This document shows positions 22,110-33,085 of a stretch of 64,000 bases of DNA, piece by piece. The notes under the pieces are model-generated. The model saw nothing but the letters and a program-made list of their open reading frames with translations. It searched no databases and was not told where the DNA came from. Each line of letters opens with the position of its first letter. Within the stretch, counting starts at the first letter, position 1. The position numbers were made by a program, and so were the translations under genes. The stretch is taken from contig CM070609.1 in assembly GCA_036346395.1 (NCBI GenBank), positions 30,819,223 to 30,883,222 of the forward strand, written 5' to 3'. The DNA is from Hsuehochloa calcarea (Eukaryota > Streptophyta > Magnoliopsida > Poales > Poaceae).

Positions 22110-22237
22110 GATTAGGTCTAAAACTAATGTATTGAATCCTGATAACAGTTATACTTTTTTTTTGACGGAAACAGATTAGGTCTAAAACTAATGTATTGAA
22201 TCCTGATAACAGTTATACTTTTTTTTTGACGGAAACA
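22110..22237. repeat. 64-bp perfect tandem duplication
   Basis: The unit starting GATTAGGTCTAAAACTAATG and ending TTGACGGAAACA occurs at 22110-22173 and again at 22174-22237 with no visible difference. It looks very recent or an assembly artefact. Confidence 0.9.
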
Positions 22238-22814
22238 GTTATACTATTTGGTTGTGAGGACTGGTGTATGTTTTGACGAGAGGATATTGCACGAAACTTA
22301 AATGTTTGTGGTTCAGCCTGAAATTCTATTCACATAGTTTAGTTCTTTACTTCCGTTAAGTACATGAATTACCCACATTAATTTTAACACATGGATTTCC
22401 TATAAAAAGACTAACCATCACTTTAACTTCAAAGTTCTAAGCTTATGTAGAACTTCTCTCTCTTTTTCTTCAAAGAAAAGCTTCTCTTATTTCTAAATGA
22501 AAACTTTGCTGTGGCAATATATAAATTGTAATGGCGTATGATACTAACTGATACCCCCACAAAGTATAGCTTTCAATGGAATGTAGGAATCCTATGGGAA
22601 TTGTGTACAGTCTCCTGTAAATTTCTTGTGTTGCAAAAAATGTATTTTTTTATTTTTTATGGAAACAGTAATCAGTAGTTTAGCTAACGGAGGACACACA
22701 GCGCTCAACTAACAGTGACCAATAGTTTAGTAACCGTAGACACTAGAAACACATATAAGTTTATGTTTCTGGTAGTATTTTTAGCTACCGCTACCATAAC
22801 TCGGTGATAGTCTG
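22238..22814. other. Intergenic DNA, nothing recognised
   Basis: AT-rich DNA with no domain-bearing frame. A copy of the TTTTTTTTGACGGAAACAG phrase ends the preceding duplication. Confidence 0.4.
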
Positions 22815-23705
22815 CATACCGACTAGACCTGGGAGTTGGACCGTGCCTTTCTAGGCCGGCCCGAGGCCCGGCTAATACGGTACGGTATGGCACGCTATGT
22901 GATGGGCCGAGTCAACATGGCACGAATGGTCGGGCCATGTCGGACCTGAGAACGGGCCGATCATGCGGCACAACACACCTAATTGGGCCTTGCCCGGGCC
23001 GGTCCGGCACGAAAGCGGCACTCCAACCCTTACCTTTCCTTTCTTTCTTTCCTTTCCTCTTATCCCTTCCCTTTCTTCTCCCGAGACCGCCTCTTTCTAC
23101 TCTTCTTCCCTGAGACTGTCTTTGCCTTCTCTTCTTCCCCGCGACCGTGAGCCCTCCCCACTTGCCCTCCCACCCTCCCCACCAGCCGCCTCTGTTCCCA
23201 CATGGCGTCAGCCGCCACCCTCCCTCCAGTTGCCTCCCCCCTCTCTCCCAACCAGCTGCCTCCCTCCTCACGCACCGCCGACCACCACCCTCCCTCCCCA
23301 CGCCCCGTCGACCGCCGCCCTCCCTCCAGCCACCTAACTCTCTCCCTCCCCACGCACCGCCGCCCTCCCTCAACCGGTCTAGCAGCGCCTCCCTCCCTCC
23401 ACATGCGGCCGATGCGGGTGGCGGCCAAGCAGGAGCGCAGGCGAGGGTGGTGAGGTGGGTGCACACGCGATCGATGCGGGAAGAGGCAACAGGGGCCGAA
23501 GCGGGCGGCGGCGAGCGAGTTATAGATGTGATGTGTCGTGTCCGACCCGAAAACAGCCTGGCGTACCATCGTGCCATGTTGGGCTTCACTGGCAGCTGTT
23601 CGTGTCGACACAACACAGCACGGCCTGACAAGCTCTTCGTGTCGTGCCGCCATGGCCCGAGGCCCACCGTGCCGTGCGGCACAGCCCGACTCCCGCCTCT
23701 AAAAA
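22815..23705. mobile_element. GC-rich element with imperfect inverted ends
   Basis: The left end CTGGGAGTTGGACCGTGCC and the right end (inverse reading GCGGGAGTCGGGCTGTGCC) form an imperfect inverted repeat. Both ends are packed with GGGCC/GGCCCG boxes (GGCCGGCCCGAGGCCCGG; GGCCCGAGGCCCACCGTGCC). The middle, 23030-23400, is almost pure pyrimidine on the plus strand. Long frames on both strands are composition artefacts. Class not determined. Confidence 0.4.
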
Positions 23706-25515
23706 TTTGCCTATACGCAAATGTACCAAGAATTGATAGTTGTTAGTGTCCGCTGCCTAGGTCGACACCAAAAACAAAAAGGGTTGGTCCTAGTATTTTC
23801 AATTACCCGGTTACACACTAGAGTAAATTGGTCTAGTCAGCTCCTAAAATAACACAGGCTTTGGTGTTAACACATCTGCAGCTCACGAGAGCAGATAAAA
23901 AGGCCGGGTATAGCATGGTGAAGATTTAAGTCCACACCTTTTGGTAAAACTAAGTAGTAGAGTTGTTGCTTTTGGATACGCCAGCGACTCAAGTAATTCT
24001 CACCTAAAAATAGAAAATTCCTTAACTGTGAGGCTGACATAGTTGGTTCTAAACCTCACAATGTCAACAAGACATTCAGTGGCGTATATTGGGGAAAAAC
24101 ACTCAAATTTTACAGACAGCTGAGCTCGCTTTTTGCTGGCGGCACATTCGTGTCTGTGAGCATGCATTCGGAGCATAATTAACTACTTACTACTAATTTA
24201 CTCTTAAAAAAACACTCACTACTCAGGCAATGATTAGATATTTAGATGGTCACTAGATAAGTGCACATGCGTTGCTACGGAATACTCGTACAAAGACGGT
24301 CAACGTGGGAACAAAGTCATATATTAATGATTTGATTTATCTCGAACTACTACTTTCATTTCAATTAAAACATACTAAGCTATTACACAAAGATGTATAT
24401 ATGGAACTAACAGAATAGCAAAGTTCAGTTAATGCTCCTCAAAATGAAGTGTCAAAAAACAAAATTCAGGTATCAAGCTATACTGATTCCAGAACCTAGG
24501 CAACTAATAGCAAGAAATACTACGATCACCAGAATTCTACCACTCAATATCTAATGAGTGGCATCTGCATAGGCTAAAAGAAGAAGAAAAAAGCATTACA
24601 TTTCAAGCAATGCAGTTTTGACAGCCCTTCAAATAGTGCATGGTTGTCATTTGCACGTGACCATTATCTAAAAAACGCTAATCGATGAGGACTAGGAAAC
24701 TCATATTGTAGTTACAACTTGAAGGCCATCCTCCCATCCAAGATAAAGTATATTAGAGTATCAGCTATCCTGAAAGAAAACAATGTATCAGACATGAACA
24801 ATATTCCAAATTTTGAGATTCACAAACTAAAAACAATTCAGGTAAAATTTAGTGTTGTGTCGGTAGACAAAATGACTTTTCATTCAGATTTATTCAATTG
24901 ATAGAAACTCTAAAAAAACAATTTAGGTAATATCTGCATTTCTTGTGAGTAATAGGTAAAGATTGTCAATTATTCTATGAACTAAAATTTCATAAAGCAA
25001 AACAATACCGATCATGATTCATGAGTAATGCAGCAAAGGTACTAAAGCATATCTGTGGCGTTCTCACCTCTGGTGCTGAATAAGCAATGGTTCAAATGTT
25101 AGTTCAGTTATTGTCAAGTAGCTTATATAGCATTGCAACAAGAAAACATTTTAGTTAAGATATCATTTGCAGTAACAAAAAGAGAGAGTTGAGTTTGCGC
25201 ATAACAGAATCCTTAACATAAATTCCTACCATTCTGAACCTATCAACCCTTTGTCCTCTCACTAACGATTTACATATTTACTTTTGAGTAGTTCTAGCTA
25301 AGCAAAATATTTGGTATGAATTCCTGAGAACTGAGAAGGAAAACAATATAGCAGTAAAGTGGAAGAACACACTGTTGATGTAACTATCATAGTTGCTCCT
25401 ATCTTCTTCTTTTTGCAATGTAAAGTGACTTCTATGCAATCCATCGTAATTTTGAAAGAATTAAGACATCATTATGTTCCAATGCATTGCCTACTATTGA
25501 GCATCCATTTAAAAA
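23706..25515. other. Intergenic DNA, nothing recognised
   Basis: AT-rich DNA. No reading frame above 90 residues has a recognisable motif. It ends at the GAACC target duplication of the next element, so at least its right part is pre-insertion sequence. Confidence 0.4.
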
Positions 25516-25520
25516 GAACC

Positions 25521-27327
25521 TGTTGGACCGAAAAGGCGACTAGAGGGGGGGTGAATAGGGGCACGCTCACTTTTTTCCAAATAATGAATTCAGCACAATT
25601 TCACTCCAATAGCTATTAGGAAGCTATGAAGATCAATATACCGATGCAATGGAAGACTAGTATTGAATCAATTAAATCCCTAAGCAAAATAACAAAACAA
25701 CTAAGATTGCAAAATCTCAAAGCAAGGCGGTCGACCTCTGGACCCGGTAGGTTGGACCGATTGCAGGCGATCGACCATTGTTATCTTGGCGGTCGGACCG
25801 CTCCAAATCGGTTTGACCCGGTGATGACGAATCGATCGGGCCGACTCAACCGTCTGAAGCGATAAAATCGGCCAGATGGCGAAGTTGCAATTAGGTCAAA
25901 CTTTTGATTCTCAACTCCAAACTTAATAAAACTTTGCACACACCTTCTCTATGCTATTAAGGACCTATTCAATCAAATATTATGATAATTCTTGGATAGA
26001 TCTGAACAATTTCAATTGATTAACGAAGGTCTAAAGCAGGGCAAGAGCGAAAACTTGATCCTAATGCTTGTTAGTGAGAGATTGATAATCAAGATGATGC
26101 TAGATAGATTCACACATATCACAGCAAGCTAATTCACGTGAAAGAATCAATCACAAACTTCGCGGATCAAAGAAAGCCTAAAATCACGAAATTGAAAGCA
26201 AGAGCGAAAGAGACTTATCTCAAGCAAACCTTGCATAGATTAAGAGCGTGATCGTTCTTTGGATTACACTCACACCATCATGGATCGGTGGTCAATCCAA
26301 GATCACGAAATTCTCCTCAAACCATGAAAAGCCCTAGCCTCCACCTCAACTCTCCCTAAGCCAATTAGGGTTTTGCAAGCAACAAAGAGGTAAAAAGCAG
26401 AGAGAGGAGGTGCAGCCCCATCTCCTCCTATTTATAGTGGTGGCCTAGAACTCTCTAGGGTTTGACTTAATTGGGCTCCGTTAAGGTCCACTAACAAGCG
26501 GGTCACATCACATGCAACCATAAGCGCCGTCTTTAATCTTTTGACCTAAACCGCTTCACCATGTGCCATGGATTTGCCAATAGGTCACCCTTGTCCATCT
26601 TGTGTCACGCTTGAGTCATTGACCTCACGGCATCGTCGATCGTTACGGACCTCAACTCTCCAAGTCTAGTCCGATCCTCCTCGCGTTGACCGTCGTTGAC
26701 CACCAAGCAACTGCACAACCATAGACAAACAAACACGAATTCGGGAACAAGTTCTTCACAACTTGACCTATGTTAGTCAAAACATCCATCATGCAAACCA
26801 TATGCCACGATACTAATGACTTTGACCTAACAAAACAACGCCGCCACGAAGTTGGCGGCGTTCAAGTCAATCTGCGGTCGACCAGCTCCATGTGAGCGGT
26901 CGGACCGCCTATAACGATCGGACCGCCCCTTGGCGGTCGGACCGCTCCTGTGAGCGGTCGGACCGCCCTAGGGACTTAAGCGAAATTCATGCCACGAAAT
27001 TCGAAACCTTACGAAATTAAAAGCGAATAGAACTTCTTCTTGGAGACTCCAAAATTATGAGACCAAGTGCATTGGGATCCCCTCACTTACCTACAACACC
27101 TATTTTGGCCCACTCGTTTTGACCACTTTTAGGTCCGGTAGGTCCGGCCGCCGCGCATGGCGGTCCGACCGATTTGGGACCGTCGGACCGCCGTGCTAGG
27201 ACGGTCGGACCGCCCCATCGAGAATGCTGTAGCTTTGTCGAAAACTTCGTGAAGCGACAAACCGTAAACACCATTGCCAATTGTCACATCATCCTAAGAT
27301 CCGGAGCATATTCCCATGATATCCACA
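25521..27327 (-). repeat. 3' LTR of copia element B
   Basis: On the plus strand it runs TGTTGGACCGAAAAGGCG..GATATCCACA, about 1807 bp, ending TG..CA. It is homologous throughout to 35331-37129. It contains two clusters of GGTCSGACC palindromes (about 25790-25860 and 26880-27220). Confidence 0.9.
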
Positions 27328-27339
27328 ATCTCCCCTTGA
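27328..27339 (-). promoter_or_regulatory. Polypurine tract of element B
   Basis: Minus strand reads CAAGGGGAGAT directly before the LTR end TGTGGATATC. This is the primer for plus-strand synthesis. The same block occurs at 39260-39271 in the neighbouring element. Confidence 0.8.
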
Positions 27340-27383
27340 TGAACACATTGGCAATTATCGAAAAATGAAGTAAGATGTTTGGC

Positions 27384-29147
27384 TGTGGATTTCATGGGAA
27401 TATACTCGGATCTTAGGATGATGTGACAATTGGCAATGGCGTTTACGGTTTGTCGTTTCCGCGCGTTTCGACAAAGCTACGAGGCATTACGGGCGGGCGG
27501 TCCGACCGGTCCTTGCAATGATCCGACCGGTCCCAAATCGGTCGGACCGGCCATGTGGGGCGATCGGACGGCGGTGACCTAAAAGTGTTCAAAGCGAGTG
27601 GACCAAAAATAGGTGTTGTAGGCAAGTGAGGATCTCAATGCGCTTGGTCTCATAATTTTGGAGTCTCGATAAGAAGTTCTATTCGTTTTTAATTTCGAAG
27701 GTTTGAATTTGGGTGTATGAATTTCGCTAAGTCCCAAGGCGGTCCGGCCATCCACGAGGAGCGGTCCGGCCGCCATGGGCGATCCGACCGGCTCACCGGA
27801 GCGGTCGGACCGGTTTCTACTTGAGCGTCGGCCAACCGTGGCGATGTTGTTTTGTTAGGTCAAAGTCATTGGTTTCATGGCATATGATTTGCATGATGCA
27901 TGTTTTGACTAACATGGGTCAAGTTGTGAAGAACTTGTTCCCGAATTCGTGTTTTCTTATCTCGTGGTTGTGCGGTAGCTTGGTGGTCAACGACGGTCAG
28001 CGAGGAGAATCGACTAGACTTGAAGAGTTGAGGTCGAACGATCGACGATGCTGAATCAACACTCAAGTGTGACACAAGATGGACAAGGGTGACCTATTGG
28101 CAAATCCATGACGCATGGTGAAGCGGTTTAGGTCAAAAGTTAAAGACGGCGCTTTCGGCGTGCGTGTGTGACCCGTTTGTTAGTGGGCCTTAACGGGAGC
28201 CCAAGAGAGTCAAACCCTAAGAGTTTTAGGCCTCCACTATAAATAGGAGGAGGTGGTGGCTGCACCTCTAGCTCTCGCTTTTTATGTTTCAAAACCCTAA
28301 TTGTCTTTAGGGGAGTTGAGGTGGAGGCTAGGGCTTTTCATGGTTTGAGGAGAATTTCGTGATCCTTGATTGTCTACTGATCCATGATGGTGTGGATGTA
28401 ATCAAGCATCAATCACGAAATCAATCTATGCAAGGTTTGCTTGAGATAAGTCTCTTTTCGTTCTTGCTTTCAATTTCGTGTTTTTAGGGCTATCTTTGAT
28501 CCGCGAGTTTGTGATTGATTCTTTCACGTGAATTAGCTTGCTGTGATATGTGTGAATCTATCTAGCATCATCTTGATCATCAATCCTCACGAACAAGCTT
28601 TAGGATCAAGTTTTCGTTCTTGCGGCTTTTAGACCTTCTCTAATCAATTGGCAATTGCTCAAGATCGTTCAAGAATTATCATAATATTCGATTGGAATAG
28701 GTCCTCAATAGCATATAGAAGGTGTGTGCAAAGTTTCATAAAGATTAGAGTTGAGAATCAAAAGTTTCACCTAATTGCAACCGTCATCGCTGATTTTATC
28801 TTGCTGCAGATCGGTTACGAGTCGGCGGCCGATCGCCCGTCATCATCACGGCCGACCGATTTTGAGCGATCCGACGCCAAAGACAACGCCGATCGGACCG
28901 CGCAATCGGTCCGACCGATTGGGTCCAGCCGGTCGACCGCCGTCTTGTGAGTCTTTGCAATCTTAGTTGATTTTTGTAGCATTGCTTAGGGTTTAATTGA
29001 TTCAATACTAGTCTTCATTGTCTTGGTATATTGATCTTCATAGCTTTCTAATAGCTCTTGGAGTGAAATTGTATTGAGTTCATAATTTGTGAAAAAGTGG
29101 CGTGCTCCTATTCACCCCCCCCCTCTAGTCGCCTTTACGGTCCAACA
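27384..29147 (+). repeat. Extra LTR of the same family in inverted orientation
   Basis: Reads TGTGGATTTCATGGGAATAT..GGTCCAACA on the plus strand, the reverse complement of the adjacent 3' LTR. It is about 1764 bp long and interrupts the 3' non-coding region of element B, as alignment to element C at 39270-39350 shows. Flanking bases (TTGGC and AAAAC) do not form a target duplication. With 25521-27327 it makes an inverted repeat with a 56-bp spacer. Confidence 0.88.
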
Positions 29148-30906
29148 AAAACGAGTTTACTCGCAGTTTTCGCACAAAGGCACGACTTGGTCCATAAGCA
29201 AGAAAAAGCAATGTAAATGACCAAGCTGGCATCAGAATAGTATAGGCATGTGAGACAAGGCAAAAGAAAGCATAAAAACTTTAATTTCCAGAAAAGGGTC
29301 AAAATTCTCACATGAGGTCCATATGAAAGAACAATTATTTAATTGACCTATGATCATTGTGAGGATAAAAGAATACAATTCAAGTTCAGAATATACAATA
29401 CGACAATAAGAATGCAACTCAATAACTCCCCCTCACTATGATCCTCAATTTTCAAAATCTTTCAAATTTTCAATTTCTCCCCCTTTGTATAATTTTCTCC
29501 CTCAACAATGAAATATCTTCTCAATAACACATTTTCTCCCCCTTTGACAATGGATTCATCAAGGAATCACGCCTTCCTCTCATCCAGAGATAACCAATAG
29601 AGAATAAAGAAAGAAGCAACAACAAATAAGCATAAAAAGGAGTATGCATGAAGTGCAATGGAGTGGCTTCATTTTTTGTATTTTTCAATTTTTGATTACA
29701 AGAAGCTTTGGAGATTACCCAAAAGAACTAGCCAGTATTTTCAATATTGCACAAATAGCATATCAAGCCTGACAACGCTAGCAAGATCATGGTAAGACAT
29801 GTATATCAAAGCTAAGCACAAAGGCTCAAAAGTAAAGTAGTAGATTTGATCAATTTAAGCAACACTTCAAATTCAGCAAGTTCATCAACAGGGATCCTAA
29901 AGTGAAATTGGCCATGTCAAAATATCAAAGTGAGATCAAAAGTCTAACAAAGACCACATTAAGAGTCAATCAGGTCCTGTATTGAATCATTTCGCTCAAT
30001 CTTTTTGTAAACGCCCATTTGTCAACATTTTTCTCATATGCATTGAATATTGAAGTTGACTAATGATCTAACTTAGTGACAAGATCCTGGACTAGGAGCC
30101 ATCCACAAAATCATCCTAAGCTTCGATCAAAAGTTGATTAAAGATATATCTTAGTAAAGAAGATCCTGGACTAGGAGCCATCCACAAACTCTTTTTAAGC
30201 TTCTACCAGGGCGACAAATCTTGAGGTTCATGTCATTTCTGACAAGCAGTCCCCATGAGATCGTCTGGTTCATCAAACTATCTCCAAGTTCATGTCATTT
30301 GATAAGCAGTCTCGTAAGAATAGTTTGGCACATTTTAAGCACAAGACAATCTTGATTTTCATTTTTCATATGAGCAGTTTTAGAATCTCAAGAACACACA
30401 AGCTCAAGTAATGGTCAATTTTAGATCAAAGAGCTAACAAAGCAATTCTGACAGGGCCAATGTCACAAGAGGAGCACTAATTGCGCAACTCGCTAAAACA
30501 TCCACAAATTGCAATTTCTTAGTTCGAGTTGTTTTAAGGTTCTAGCTCATATAGCAAAGACTTAGCTACACATGTAAAAGCATGATAATTCTAGCAAGTC
30601 AAAGAACTAGACATGACATTGAGCACGAATTGAAGTACTAAAGCTCCAAAGGGTAATAGACAAAGCTTCATCAATTTTAAAAGATAAGTAGAAAATCTTA
30701 TATTATAATGCATCTTTTTGGATTTTTCATACCACTTGTTGTATTTTTCATATGAATGCAATATGATACAATGAGATGCAATAAAAAGCCTAAAAACTTA
30801 AAAAGTTCAAAAAGATCACTAAGTTCAGAAAAAGAACAATAAAAGATCAAAAGAACAATAAAAGATCAAAAGAACAAGGAAAGATCAGAAAAGAACAAAC
30901 TCCCCC
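29148..30906 (-). other. 3' non-coding region of copia element B
   Basis: Lies between the RNase H end and the polypurine tract. It is homologous to 39272-40700 of element C (for example CACAACTTGGTCCATAAGCA and the CTCCCCCTTTGACAATG block). No coding frame of note on the minus strand. Confidence 0.6.
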
Positions 30907-32905
30907 TCAAACCAACCCATAGGGATAAATTACCGCTAACTCACTTCTCAAGGTGGCAAACCTGGTTTGATCTAAAGGCTTGGTGAGAATATCTGCCAAT
31001 TGAGCTTCGGACTCTACGAAGTGCATCACAATATCTCCTTTTTCAACATGATCTTTAAGGAAGTGAAAGCGAATGTCTATGTGCTTAGTCCTAGAATGTT
31101 GCACTAGGTTTTTAGCAATATTAATAGCAGAAGTGTTATCACAGAAAAGAGGAACACTAGCAAAGTTTAACCCATAATCTTTCAAAGTGGACGTCATCCA
31201 CAAAATCAGCTCTGACAACTAGCGGCTGACTATATATTCCGCTTGTGATGGATTGTGCAATGAAAACGCTTCCTAGAAGACCAAGATACAAGAGAAGTGC
31301 CTAGGAAATGACAGGTGCCTGAGGTACTCTTCCTATCTAACCGACAGCCCACAAAATCAGAATCTGAAAAACTCCTAATGGACAAAGCTGAAGAGCATGA
31401 ATACCAAATGCCATATAAGAGGGTAGAGTGTAAATACACGAATATAAACTTAACGGCTTGGCGATGGGAAGTTCTCGGAGGCGCTGAAATCTTGCACAAA
31501 GGCATACCGTGAAGTGAATGTCGGTCTCGAGGCCGTCGGATCTGAGAGGAGCCGATCATGCTCTGATACTCGCGTTGATCCACGACTTCTCCTTCCTCAT
31601 CGGATCCAAAGCGATTGAGGTTGCCATGGGAGTGGAAATTGGCTTGCAGTCACCCATGTTGAAGCGTTTAAGTAGATCTTTAGTGTACTTTGTCTGATGG
31701 ATAAAAGTTCCTTCCTTGCATTGCTTGATTTGAAGTCCCAAAAAGTAATTAAGCTCTCCCATCATACTCATCTCAAATTCCCTGGACATAGTCTCAGAAA
31801 AGCTGGAAACAAGAGCATTAGAGGAACCACCAAAAATAATATCATCCACGTAAATTTGAGCAAGCAGGAAGTCATTGTCACGCCTAAGAATGAATAGAGT
31901 TTTATCCACTTTACCCATCTCAAAATTATTTTTAAGCAAGAAGGTCTTAAGTCTATCATACCAGGCTCCAGGGGCTTGTTTAAGACCATACAAGGCTTTG
32001 GATAACTTGAAAATACGATTTGGATACTTGGGATCCTCAAAACCAGGGGTTGCTTAACATACACTTCCTCCTCTATGAAACCATTTAAAAATGCACTTTT
32101 AACATCCATTTGATATAATTTAAAACCTTTTGATGCAGCAAATGTGAGCAAAATACGAATGGCTTCTAGTCTAGCAACAGGAGCAAATGTCTCATCAAAA
32201 TCTAACCCCTCAACTTGGTGAAACCACAGCTACCAATCGGCCTTGTTTCTAACCACGAACCATCCTCACCTTGTTTATTCTTGAACACCCAGCGGTTCCT
32301 ATAACATTATGACCACTAGGAGGTTCTACTAGGTTCCAAACTTTGTTTCTTTCAAAATTCTCTAACTCCTCATGCATGGCATTTACCCAGCTAGAATCAG
32401 ATAAAGCATGTGATATATCGCGGGGTTCAAAAGAAGCAACAAAAGCCGAATGAGAGTAGAGATTTGGATCATTATACCTGGAGCGAGTGACTCGCTCATG
32501 TAGATTACCTATTATCTGATCTGGAGGATGTTGTCTCTGAATGCGAAGTGGAGCACCCGGGTGAGATACTGTTTCTTCGACCTCATGTATCTGGCGATGA
32601 TGATGATCTGACAGAGCCTCAATCGAAGGTGAAGTAGGCGTGCGAGTTCTTGTATCAATATGGGCGCCTCGGCGAAGACTAAGCTTGTCCACAAGAGCGA
32701 CATCCTTTAGAATGAATTTGTTGTTCACCCTAATTGATCCTGTTCCTTCAATTCGCCCTTGTGTATCATCTCCAAAGGTGATGAAGTCATCACCAATTGC
32801 CCGCGTGAAAGAGGTGAACCATCTTGAGTTTCCGGTCATGTGGCGTGAATACCCGGAGTCAACGAACCACGTGTTCTTCCCTTTCGTGGTAATCCCGAAA
32901 ATCAA
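30907..32905 (-). pseudogene. Copia element B pol: protease joined to RT-RNase H, integrase deleted
   Basis: The first open segment (32249-32905) begins with the protease active site WFVDSGYSRHMTG and the flap-side FKDVALVDKL equivalent (ILKDVALVDKL). At about 32682 it passes without a frame break into SLRRGAHIDTRTRTP, a region normally found after integrase and before RT. The whole GAG-pre-integrase and integrase core is therefore missing. RT follows: [21 protein letters not shown], a one-base shift near 32050, [15 protein letters not shown], and the catalytic YVDDIIFG. RNase H ends with FCDNTSAINIAKN and DILTKPLD (30907-31218). Several shifts make it inactive. Confidence 0.85.
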
Positions 32906-33085
32906 GGAACAGGAAGAGCGATGTGTCTCAATCTTTGGGTTAGATAAACAAGATTTAGGAATCGATCTTGAGACACGTCTGAAGGAGTATACAAACCGAA
33001 GTACTATCCTTGATTTTATCTCGAATTACATCATGAGCAATGTTTAAATTAACATGGAATTAAAGCGTCGGTGGTCGACCCGGCG

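Noticed and set aside
22912..23682. 256-residue minus-strand frame (and a 199-residue plus-strand frame)
   Set aside because: Both result from the GC-rich, strand-asymmetric sequence without stops. Composition is Arg/Gly or Pro/Ser only, with no domain.
24240..24300. Helitron-like phrase (GTGCACATGCGTTGCTACGG)
   Set aside because: Similar wording occurs in plant Helitrons, but no 5' TC or 3' CTRR hairpin end was found nearby.
29232..29417. Small minus-strand frame in the element B 3' region as an envelope-like ORF
   Set aside because: Too short, no signal peptide or membrane pattern beyond chance, and not conserved in element C.
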